The notes under the pieces are model-generated. The model searched no databases. It was not told where the DNA came from and saw only the letters and a program-made list of their open reading frames with translations. Positions 22,501 through 34,500 of a stretch of 64,000 nt of DNA are shown here, one piece after another (position 1 is the first letter of the stretch; each line of letters starts with the position of its first letter). Source of the stretch: Platynereis dumerilii (Eukaryota > Annelida > Polychaeta > Phyllodocida > Nereididae); NCBI GenBank assembly GCA_026936325.1, contig JAPTHN010000009.1, positions 1,578,501 through 1,642,500 on the forward strand. The letters run 5' to 3'. Both the position numbers and the translations under genes were made by a program.

Positions 22501-25500
22501 GGTCATTAGTATGTTAATTAGCGATGAAATATTACAGAAAATCTTTACAGTGTTGTCTCTGCTAATCCAGGAATCTTTACAAATTAAAGGTCTATACCAA
22601 TGTTTTTAAAGTCTATGAAGATAATGAACTTATTCATAAAGTCATAACTCTCATCAAATATTAATAATGGAAAAACAATTGTCATTAGTATGCTAATTAG
22701 CATGACATATTTCAGAAGAATAGATTTCGTTATATCGATGCTGCTAATCCTGCAAACTTTACAAAATAAAATGTATATGCCAATATTTTAAGGGTCAATG
22801 AAGAAGTCATTGACAAAGTCCTTACATTCATCTGATATTAGTTATGCAAGGCTTGCAGTCAGCAGTAAATTAGCAGTGTCATATAACTGCAAAAAAAGTG
22901 TATTCTTATACCTTTCCTACGCATCAAGCAAACTTAAGCAAATGAAGTCCTCCAACAATTTTAGTTTTTTTTTCAAAGTTAGTCTGCAATACTTCAAAGG
23001 TCAATGCAGGTCATGAACTCATTCAAAACATAATTAAGTTTGCTGGATTAGCGAGGAAGATTAGGGCTGTAGCTGGAATTGTTTCGGGGTAGGCGAAGTT
23101 AGGCAGGAGCTCCAATTATTCAGCAGTGTCTCATGGCCCGAAATGCATTCTAAGCAGTCTGAAGCTCCAATTCCCCCATAAAAGACATAGAATCACTGTA
23201 TTATCATTTTATGTAGTGTCCAAATTAGTAAAGTTTGAATGTCATACAAATATTAAATGCTTCGAATTAAACAGTCATCAAGTTTATGAGTAAAATAAAG
23301 AAGGGCATAACAATTCAAATTGTTATTATTTGGTACTCTGTGTGGGATCAGATGCAGCAAACAAATTTGAAAACTCAATTATATTATGCCTTCTTCATGG
23401 CTCTTCCCTCTCAATAACTCTTGCCTCCTCTCACAAGATCTTGCCTCATCTCTAGCTCTTGCCTCCTTCATCGCATTCTCCATCCTTTCCAGTGACACCA
23501 ATCTCTATAATCTCCCTTTCCGCCTCCATCCCAGCTCTTCCCTTCTGCCTGATAGCTCCTGTCTCCCACCTGACTGCCTCCTCCTAGCTCTTGCCTCCAC
23601 AACAGCCATTCTCTCCTCTCTCTGACTTCTGTGTTCTCCCACTCAGCCCGATCCGAAGTTTTTCCAACAGCTTTTGCTTTGTCAAATTGTGTTTCCTACC
23701 TCTCTGCTCATCTTTCTTTTCCTCCACGATATCTGCATTCTCCTCTGCCTCCTGCCTAACTTCTGCCTCCTGCCTAACTCCTGCCTCTCTACTCAATAGC
23801 TCATCTGTTCCCCTTTCACTGTCTACTTCTTAGCTCCTTCCTGATATTGGTTTCCTCCTCCCTGCATTGCCTCCTACCCATCGGCTCTTCCCTCTTTTGT
23901 CTGCTTCCACTAGCTCTTGCCTCCTCCCCCAGAGTGGTTCTTCAATAACTATCTGGCTACTCCTAACTAAATGACTCCTCCTTCCCTGCTTGCTCCCAGT
24001 TTCTCTTGGTACCCTCCTCCTCCCTTGACGCACAATTGTCTCCATCAAGTGGTCCTATTAGAGTATCTCCTGACCATCCCTACCTTTCTCTCTCACTACC
24101 AGTGTTCCATGCACACATCAAATTGTTTTATTAAAAAAATTAATACACTGTCTGCTCTTCGTGTAGGCTTCACTGTTATAAGGGGAAAGTAGCAGTTTTA
24201 TTATAGTAGGAGTGTCAGTATTGCCTGAGAATATTTTGGCGTATTGGGAGTAGCAAGGTGACTTCATTTCTGAGTTGAGGGATCTTCCAATAATGCATAT
24301 GATATCATCTTGATACACCCAGTCAGGAAGATATGATGGGACCTTCGCTGAATTTCAAGGCCGGCAAGTGCCACCATGCATTGAGTCCCTGAAAATTCTG
24401 AAGGGACACCTTTTTCCGCAAATATGGCATCGCTAATAATCACACAAATAACTATTATTCTTGCATTATTAATGTATTATGAGTTTATGGCTTTATGAAT
24501 GAGTTTTTTACCCTTGAGCCAGTGGTATGGAAGTTTTATTTGCAAAATTTGTTGGAATAGTAAGGCAGATATTAAGAAAAACATTTTGCTTAATAGTATA
24601 TATATATATATGTACAAACGGCGATTATTCTTGTATAATTAATATTTTATGAATGTCATGACTTTATAAATATATTCAATATCCCTTAACTCTTTTAGCT
24701 TTGGTACTGAAGTTTTAAATGTAAAGTAGGCTGGATTAGCAGAGAGGATGTGAAAAACTTTTCTATGTAATATTTCTTCACTATTTAGCATACTAATGAC
24801 TATTATTTTTCCATAATTAATATTTTATTAGTGTTATCATTTTATAAATAAGTTCATTATCTTCATTGACTGTCAAAATATTGATAAAGCACTTTAATTG
24901 TAAAGTTTGCTGGATTAGCAGAGAAGATACACTAAGGGACCGTTCAGAATTTATGACTGGGGGGGGGTGGAGTTTTGCCCGAGGGGGTACTAACTTTTCA
25001 CACGTGTTTCAAGGGGGGGGGGTATTTATTTTTGACAACACTTCCAAGGGGGGGGTAATAAATTTTAACAAAGAAAAAATTTGATAAAACCTGCATAAAC
25101 TAACTTTATCCGCGCTTTTTTACATGCAAAAGTCCGCGAAATGGCGCGAATCTGTACACGTGACCATTATAACAGTAAATATGTGTGTATTCATTTATAT
25201 GTCGAGGGGGGGGTACTAAAAATAGGCATGAAACCTTGGGGTGGGGTAAAAAAATCCGCATGAATCTCAAGGGGGGGGTATCAATTTTTGACGGGAAGTT
25301 CTGGCAAAACTCCCACCCCCCCCCAGTCATAAATTCTGAACGGTGCCTAAGAAGTTTCTTATTTTCTGTAATATTTCATCACAAATTGGTAAATTAATGA
25401 CCATTAGTCTTGCATTATTAATATTGGATGAGTGTTATGACTTAATAGATGGTTTCATCATCTTCATTGACCCTTAAAACATTGGTATAGAACTTTAATT

Positions 25501-28500
25501 TGTTAAATTTGCTTGATTAGTAAGGAAGTTATTGAAGAAAATGCATTTTTGTATAATGGCGGCTACTAATTTGCATATCAATGACCATCAAACTTGTATA
25601 ATTGATTCTAACATGGTGTGAGTATTCCTTGGTCTTCATAACATGGATTGAGCCACTTAGTTTGCCTTTTTTGCTTTCCTAAACAGTAGTATATTGAAGG
25701 TTACTGCTTTAAAACGACCAAAAAGTTGCTAATTTGGTGGCCATTTTGTTATGCAAATTAGGAGGTTAAGGACCCGGAATATCGCTTGGGAACCGGTTTT
25801 TTCGGAATCGGCATACCTGAAATATGCTAAAAAGATGGGTTCCCGACTTTTACCCCAAAATGCTCGTACCATCCACATATTTCAAAAATCCCGCCAGTCT
25901 ATAAGATGATCTGCATTACTGGCGTTGATGTGGCAAAGAAATATACAGGTTCCAGATTTGTGTGTGGTACATGTGCTTTTTGTGAAACTCCCAATAGGAA
26001 TATGTGGTAACAGGGTAGTTATATTGGCCATAGAAGGTTAGTGAGCATATGAAAACATGCAGAATTCAATGGCCTTTAATATTAAATGCATTACAGCCCT
26101 TGTTATTGCAGAGAAATCTACAGATAGGATGTTTCTATGTGTGAAAAAACGTTTTTTGCCAAAATTCTCAAAAAAAATTTGTGTAACTATGGAAATAATG
26201 AATCTTGATAGGTAAAAGTTGCTCTATCGGGAATTTGAGATGAATTGACTGGCTTAGGAGTGTAATTGAAGGTGTTATGGGTTGAGAGAAAAAAGCCTTA
26301 TGAGTGAGATGAGATTTCTGCTATGGCTATTATTATGATTAGATTTTACTAAATAACCTTCTCAGCTTCCTGTTCGAATTTGCACAAAAGATTTGTAACA
26401 ATGAGAGGCCTTTTTCTCGATACATGCAGATCCCAGAGGCTGAAATTGTAGGAGATGAAATGACACCAACAACAATTACAGCCTCTAAGATAACTTTGCA
26501 AACTGACAGTTTGAAACCATCTACCAAATAAAAGGTTTTGTTTAGATAGATCTATACAAGTTTTTGTTGAATCATGATTTCAAGTTAAAAACTCAAAGAT
26601 GTGCTTCATAAGACTACAGTTTAAAATTCGTTTTGCACTCCTCAAATGAAAATTAACAATTACATTTGTCCTCGTTGTGGGCTGTATCTAAATTGTTCGC
26701 AAAGATAACTTTGAAGAAATGTTGGCTTTTTTTTACAGTAACTTTTAAATAAAAGCAGTAAAGTCCGTTGACACAGTTTCAAGGCAGTATTCATTCAGTA
26801 TTTTGAGACAAACCAAACAAGACGGTACTAAAGCTTTATTATTGTGCTCATGCAGCATACCAGCTGTTACAGCTAGGCACAAAATTATTCATAACCTGAG
26901 ACCGATTCAAGTATTTCTAAACTAGACCGAAAAGTGTCTTTTTTCTAAATCATTTCACAACTACACAAATGAATGTGAAGTCATTACATGACCGATTTGT
27001 GCTACACTTTTTTAATGGTAGACATAGAAAACCTCTTAGTTTTCCTCTGGGTATGAATAATTTCGGGCGTAACTGTAATGAATTGTGGTCGTAATGAATG
27101 TTGTGACTTACGACTTAAATTTCCCCTTGCAGCTTTTCCCTTTGTGTTCTGTATTTTCCACATATACGTTGACAATACATATAGAAAATTCAGACGGCAA
27201 ATGGAAAAACATACAAACGGAAATTCACCTTTACCTTCCGGACGACATTGACAACTTCAGACTCAGAATTCACGAAAAGGATGTTCTCCGGCTTCAGGTC
27301 AGTGTGGGTCAACTGGTTCTCATGAAGAACTGGGAAATATACAAAATAAATATATATGTCATTGTAATTACTATTTCTGGGTCTGGCAAAAAAAAGTATG
27401 TGTATGCTGACATGTCTTGCCAGAATGATATGACATGACAAAACTTTTGGTTTTTCACATTTACAACATACTGCTCTACTAGGTAGGCTAATTTCTACTG
27501 ATAAGCCTAAGTAAACATTTACATCTTTATAAGTTATGACGATTTTGAGATTTTGATGTTGAAGAAACCAATTCTTCACTAAATGCTCAATGAGTTTGAG
27601 ATGCATCCCGGAAATAATTCGCGAGATTACCTCCATTTTCCTTCCAACCATCTGGTCAACTGACCAAGTGCCATAACCACAGAAATCTTTCGCATGAGTC
27701 GAGGTCAGAATATGAATAGTCTGTGACTTTCAATGAATGTCACTCTACACTTGTCATCACTGCCTATAGTGCCTATGGCGCATGTAGCCAAGCAAACATT
27801 TACACCTGGGTCCTGGGTGAAGTAAAGCCAAGAGTTATGGAGGATCTGCTCAGTTCCTCCATACCATGGTTGGCATTCGAACCTGCAACGTCTCAGTTAT
27901 TAGACGAGTACCTTATCCATTAGCAAAACTTTTTTAGAGTGTAGATAACCGTTGTGGTCTTTCCAAAATGTTGATAAGGAACAACGCGAGACAGCTTCCA
28001 CCAACTACATTCCAAGAATTGGAAAACTTTTCTTTCTTTTTTTTAGCCGGTTCAGGTAAGTATGTATGTGCCTCCTTCCAGGTACATTGCAAAGTAGGTC
28101 TACTTGTAAACTGGTGGGCAGCAGCATCGATCACTGTATTGGTTCATTTGGGTTGAAGTTCAGACAAAGGCTTTAGATCATCTGTGAGCAACATGCATGT
28201 GGGAACAGTCACTAAGGAGATAGAATGTGTTGCTAAGCAATGCTGTCTGTTGCCATGGTAACTACATATTATTTTGGAATGGTGCCAGCCAGGTTATTTG
28301 GGTGCTTAGGAGTGCAATGTACTGGCAGAAGTCCTAAGTTCAGGCATGACTTTTTTCCCACCTTCAATAAACAAATAGGATGCTCATCTATCCTACATGT
28401 GGCCACAAAGGTTGACGTTCGAATATCACTTATCCACACACGTGAACAGTCTCGAGCACCGTAGAATGTTTTTGAGCTTTCGTTCTGTCTAAAAAGGCGC

Positions 28501-31500
28501 CATTAATTTTCTTTGTTCGTGACAAAGAGCGATCGCATCTATCCTACATGTGGCCACTAGCCACAATTAAAGGTTGACATTCGAATTATAATTTATCCAT
28601 ATGTGCGCATTCTTGCTGTTGAGCACTGAAGAATGTACTTGAATCTTCATTCTGTCTAAATTAACTTTCTTTGGCCTGAAAACTGTGAATATTTGGGTTT
28701 CTTTCTCCTTGCTTTTGATCCAAACACGTGGTCACAAAGGCCAATGTTCGAATATCATTTATCTGTAGGCCTACATGTGAGCAGTCTCGCTTCCGAGCGC
28801 TGCAGAACGTTTTTGAGCTTTTTTCTCTACCTAAAGAGACACTACTCATTTCATTTGTGAATATTGGCTTAGATAGATTCTGTAGGAACGTATGCTCTTT
28901 TTAAATATTTCAGTTATTACAATAGCCTATTCGTGTTGTGTCAAAACGCATACATTTGGAAACAGTAATTTTACTCAATTTTCTACAATTATGCTCAACA
29001 TATAAAGCTGTTTCTGTCTGGAAAGAATATCCTCTCAATCAATCAAGTGTGTTTGTGTTTGACGACTTTGCAGCATCTCAATCAATAAAGAAACTTGCCA
29101 TTTAGACAGATACTCACATTTAACAGCTCTACAAAGCTGCCAAGAGATATGTCGAACTTGAGGCATGAGATAGGGGCTGTAATTGTTGTCCTTCTGCAAG
29201 AGCAAATTGTTGTGTTAGTCTTACGTTAAGCTGTAACAGTGCTGCTCATAAGTAAGTGAAACAGGTGCTGTTTTACCATTGGGTCAATGCTAAACATCCC
29301 CAACCAAACTGCTCGTGGGAGCAAGGATTCTCAACTGATGAGATGAAAACATATTGCATCATAAAGGCGGAAATTTTAGGTATGTCTGATATGGATGGTT
29401 GTCAATTTGCTTTGATATTATGTACTCAGAGATTCATATGGAAAAAAAAAATCTTTGATTTATAAGTAAGTGAAATGTAAGGCCACTGTCATTTCAATGA
29501 GAAGGGGAGTTCGCTTATCTATGGAAGACTTCGACATATATGTAACTGCCTGTAGATCATAGAAATTTGGTTTTAAAACAATCATGAAACATTTACCACA
29601 ACTATCACCCTTTTTGACGCGATATGTTTCGATCTCAACATATGAGAATTTATGCCTTCCCAAGCAGTAAATGGTGTTTATCATTGACCCCATGGCAAAA
29701 CATCACCGCCTGATTCACCGGTTTCACTTACTTACTGGCAGCATTGTAAAGTGGGAAATTACTGACAATATCTCATTTAATTTGTGTTTTTTTTATTTTA
29801 TTAAATGCAGTGATATCAGAACATCACTAATACCCATTTGGGCATATATGGTACCAATACATTTATACAACGATGACAGTCTTCAGTCTCATAATATTCA
29901 TCCAATAGTAATATAATATTTTTAGATTAAATGCAGTGACATCAGAACATCACTAAAGCACATTTGGGCATATCTAACACCAAGTATTAATTCAATGATT
30001 TTGAACATTATATTGAGTAATTTACTAGATTTATATGAACTACCAGCATAAATTGTACTTACTAAAAAGTCAAAAACACTGAGGCCAAGAACGTCAAAGG
30101 AGATGCAAATGTGTCCATGGTAGTCGAACCAGTCGTACATCCTGACAGTTAAGCTGAAAGACAAAGCAACGTATTAGTATTGAAATTTGCATATTGTGCT
30201 TCACCCTCTTTGTTCTACTATACTTCATATTAGGGACGTAGTAATGAGCTGATGTATGAGAATTTGTGAAAGTCTTGTTAAAAGTCTTGTAATTTTTCCA
30301 GATGTCATGCTCTCAGCAATGTCTGGTGACTGGTTTTGCCAGCTGTGATGCTCCCAGAAAAATATCTTTTCACTGGTTTTGGCCAGATGTCATACTCTCA
30401 GCTATGTCTGGTGACTGATTTTGCCAGATGTCATAACTCAGCAATGTCTAGTGAATGGTTTTGCCAGAATGTCATTCATCAGCACAGTCTTGTGACTAGT
30501 TTTGCTGGATATCATGCTTAAATGTTTTGTGACTGGTTTTGTCCAATGTCATGCCATCAGCAATGTCTGGTGACTGGTTTTTCCAGAATTTCATACTTTC
30601 AGCAATGTCTTCCCTGTCAGCATGCCTCGGCGGCCCGGCGTCGGTCCGATGTCAGCAGCTTCGGACTGGCTTTGGGCTGAAGTTGGGCCGCCGAGGCAAG
30701 CTGATAGGGTTGTGACTAGTTTTGCAGGATATCATGCCTTTCAGCATGTTTTGAGACTGGTTTTGCCCAATGTCATGCCATCATGTTTTACCAGCTTTCA
30801 TGCTCTAAGCAATGCCTTGTGACTGGTTTTGCTGGATATCATGCTTTCAGCAATGTTTTGCAACTGGATTTGCCTGCTGTCAAGCTATCAGCAGTATCTT
30901 GTGTTTTGCCAGAATGTCATGCATCAGCACTGTCTTGTGATTAGTTTTGGTGGACATCATGCTTTTTCAGCAATGTTTTGTGACTGGTTTTTTTGCCAGA
31001 TTTCATACCCTCAATAGTGTTAGCATTATGTGGTAAAGTGCTTAAGATTTAAATATGCCCCAGTCGGGCAAAAATTGAATATTTTCATTTATTCATCAAT
31101 TGCAACAAGTGTAAATAGCTGGTATGGTCAGCATAAACAATTCAACAATCTGAAACTGAACTGAATCTCAAATTAAACACATTACATCCTGCCAGGCTGT
31201 CACAAAATTAGGTACTGCTTGTCTGGTGAAAGCTGTTGGGGTCCCAAACAGATTGACTATGTAGATATTATGTATCTTTTCTAGTCACTTTTTAATGGGG
31301 TTTTAAATGACTAAAATGACATGAATTGTCATGCATCATATCAAGTAATATTGCACCAGACTGTATTGGAAAGCTTTTCATATATTATGTTCCTGAACAA
31401 ACTGAATCTCAATATATATAGTCAGTTGTCCTGGGAAGTATCAGAAAAGCAAAGGCAGCAAGGAAATAACCATATCACAAAGAAATGAATGACTTCAGAG

Positions 31501-34500
31501 GGTTTGAAAGGAACTGGGGGCAAAGAAGGATAATGAAACAGCGACCCACAAGCCCTTTTTGGGGCTTTCTGCAAATGTGGAGATACTGCAGGGTCCTATA
31601 GTTCTAGTAGCTGACAAAGGTCACTACAATGAAATAGCTGACACAGGCCTTGGGACAAAGGAATATAGGCTCTATAGGTGACTTTAGATGTACAATGAGT
31701 TGATGCAAAATATGTTAATAAATTTGGTCCCATGTTAGCTTGATCAGAAAACAAGCAAGTTTTTGGATCTCAGGTGAAGGAAGTGTGTCAAATCCACGAG
31801 CACTTGAATTCATGACGTCACCACATCAGCAGAGCAGGGTGTACAGAAAAGATGTGAAGTGCAGTGCACAAATAGAATGCATTATGATAATATGCAGGGC
31901 TTTGGAGCCGGGGTAGTGGAGTCAGAAATTTTCAGGTGGAGTCGGAGTCAAAAATTAATCTGGTGACTCCTGACTCCTAAAGATTTATTTTCAGGAAGGC
32001 GAAGGAGTTGGGAGTAGGTTCACATACTACCCAACTCCAAAGCCCTAATAATCTGAGTACACATATTTGTAGAAATTCTTCTGGGTAGATTGTCTGGGTG
32101 GGTTATTGTCTTATGGTGCAATATCTAAAGAGGCTCATGCCTGATATTATACTTGTTACCTACCTATCTCCAGTGGGATCCTTTTCCATAATTGTTTCCA
32201 GCACATTTATTTCTAGTTTCGCAGCTTCTCTGTATTTTTCCATGTTTTTGATGATTTTGAGGGCAACTTGTTTTCCCCTTCTGCAATGAAAAACAGAAGT
32301 TTATATTAGTGGTTATAATAATTGTTATAAACTTATATACAGATGTATCAATTACAACATGTTGTCTAGTGTTGAATAATTTTCAACTCTGGTATGTTTT
32401 AATTTGAAAGATGGATACCAGGTCTACATTCATCTAGGACCATTTAGTGTCCTCTGTTTATAAGTTTGTTTTCTCTTCTTTATGTGCTTTTAAATTGATT
32501 TTTTTTGTATTTGTCTTCTTTCAAGATTAACACTGCAATCAACATAGTTTTTTTGTGATAAGAGGGATGTTAGTTCAACAATTCCTGGCTGGCAATTATG
32601 AATAACATTAAGACATTCACAACCAGAATTCGATGCATTGGATTCACAGCAATTTTAGTGAAAAGTGTTGCTTGGTTTATCACACCTCAATCTGGGGTTA
32701 GTAATTTCAGCAACACAAGGTGTGACATATGATGTTAGAATTGTTTCAACACAAGTTTGGGACTTCAAGATGCAGATACAAGTATAGTTTACAACATCTG
32801 TTTTGAGATGAAAAAATGCATTTTAAATAAACAGTTGCAAAACACCACTAAGTAAAACAATTTTTAATGACTTTTACCAACTGTGCAAAAACATCGCTTA
32901 GCAAAACTATTTTTATTTGAAGTATTAGGATGACTTTTACCACTAAGGCACAATGAATAGGCCCATAAAATTTCATAAGACCATCCTCTAATTCTTTTCT
33001 CCAGTAAACCACCTACTCAAACCTTTCTTTCTTTGTTAAATCTTCCTGAGCTTCAAGACTCACCTATATATACTTGGAGTTACTGAAAGATGCTGTTTTA
33101 GATAGGTAAACAGGGTGAAAAATTACGTAGGAGAAAGAATGAAGGAGGGTGGAAGGTATAGAACTTATGACGTCATAGCAAATAGTAATAGTAGACTGAC
33201 TTGGGTAACTTTAGATGTTTTAGCTGAAATTGGCAGATAGCCTATGGATTGATAGATCTTGAGTCTTGAAGATTGCTATAAAACTTGCTGACTCAGCTGT
33301 ATAATTGTTTGAACTGGGTTAACCATGTTTTATTGAGAAGTAAAATTCAAATAAATTGGTGAGTTACCTTGAAAATCAAGATGATAGAAATGATATCTGT
33401 GAAACTAGACTACTTTCATAGATATCATTTCAATTTCAAGAGTAAGAAGTAGGTGCAAAATGTAATAATTTTTTAAGAAGTTTTTTTTTTCAATTTTTTC
33501 CATTCCCTAGAGATACATCTGATTATCTTTTGTAGAGAAAGTAGACTAAAACCTCTCTCAACAACCATCCAGAAGGACCCTTCCAATTCATTTTTACTGT
33601 AAGGTGAGGGGACCTTTTGGCCTACACATATTTTTGAAACATTAAAACAAATTCAACAACTCAAATTTATAATTTTGTTTCTTGATGGTTTCACCTATTT
33701 TCAGATTATCTTTTTTTTCATGAATAATAATTGGTGTTAAGGCAGTTTACCAACAGGAACTGACACATGTCGCATTTGGATTAGGATTAGTAGCTAGCTA
33801 AAACACGATTCAGACAAATTTGAGTTTATTTTACAAAGGTAAAACTGGCACAAAATCACAACACTATAACAAATCAGCAAATTGGTTTCAATCTGCATAA
33901 CATTGATTCATAGAATAAGAAACTACCATCAGTTTTAACTCAGGATCATGATGTCATGGGAGGGCAGCTAGTGATTGGTCATTTGCCTAAGCTGTAACAT
34001 GAAGTTGAGAGCATGACATCATGCTTGCCTATCTTGCATCAAGCTCCAAATCTAAGCAAACATCAAAATTATTGTTTTCAGAATAAACTGCTATGGTTGT
34101 AAAGAAATATTTAAAAATGGAGGCTCTTGCTAATTTTAGCTTTGAACAATTGCTTTGCTTCATTTCAAACTTTCCATATGCAAAAATGTTGGAAGGAAAG
34201 CCAGATCTTCTTCCAAGTCCCAGTCAGCCCATAGTTCTATACAGCAAATGTGAATGTGATGTGAGCACCTGCTTATCCTTCAGCCCTTTGTCATGGTGTA
34301 TGCCTGTGTTAATTACTGCAGCAGGTTCAAAAGTAAGTACTTCTGTGCAACCTGCACCACTAATTAGAAAAAGATGTCTGCACTGTCTACTGATGGTATC
34401 TTAAACAGTCACTTTCAACACATTTTCTTGTATAGAAGTTACAAACCAAAGAAAAACTTTTTAAAACTGCATACCCTAAAACATCAACTAACTGATAATT

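Larger units (their letters stand above)
21996..25899. mobile_element. 3.9 kb TA-flanked palindromic element with arms of about 180-base tandem units
   Basis: It begins GACTGGCGGGATTTTTGAAA and ends in the inverted copy, with TA at 21994-21995 and 25900-25901. The arms (about 21996-23040 and 24430-25899) are inverted copies. Each arm is largely built of units of about 180 bases; the word GTCATTAGTATGCTAATTAG or variants recurs near 22319, 22502, 22680 and 22860, and inverted near 24786, 25388 and 25565. The centre holds a pyrimidine-rich repeat. A second transposon lies in the right arm. No transposase seen. It sits in the CLK intron between the catalytic-loop and DFG exons. Confidence 0.85.

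Noticed and set aside
23584-24048. Arg/Glu-rich minus-strand frames, considered as the missing Arg/Ser-rich exon of the kinase
   Set aside because: They lie between the catalytic-loop and DFG exons, inside a transposon loop, and reflect a C/T-rich repeat.
27872-27922. A tRNA gene
   Set aside because: Boxes A and B are good, but there is no matching acceptor stem or terminator at tRNA length; a SINE fits better.
30300-31020. CRISPR-like array of similar units
   Set aside because: The units are diverged along their whole length with no conserved repeat/variable spacer split, and the host is an animal.
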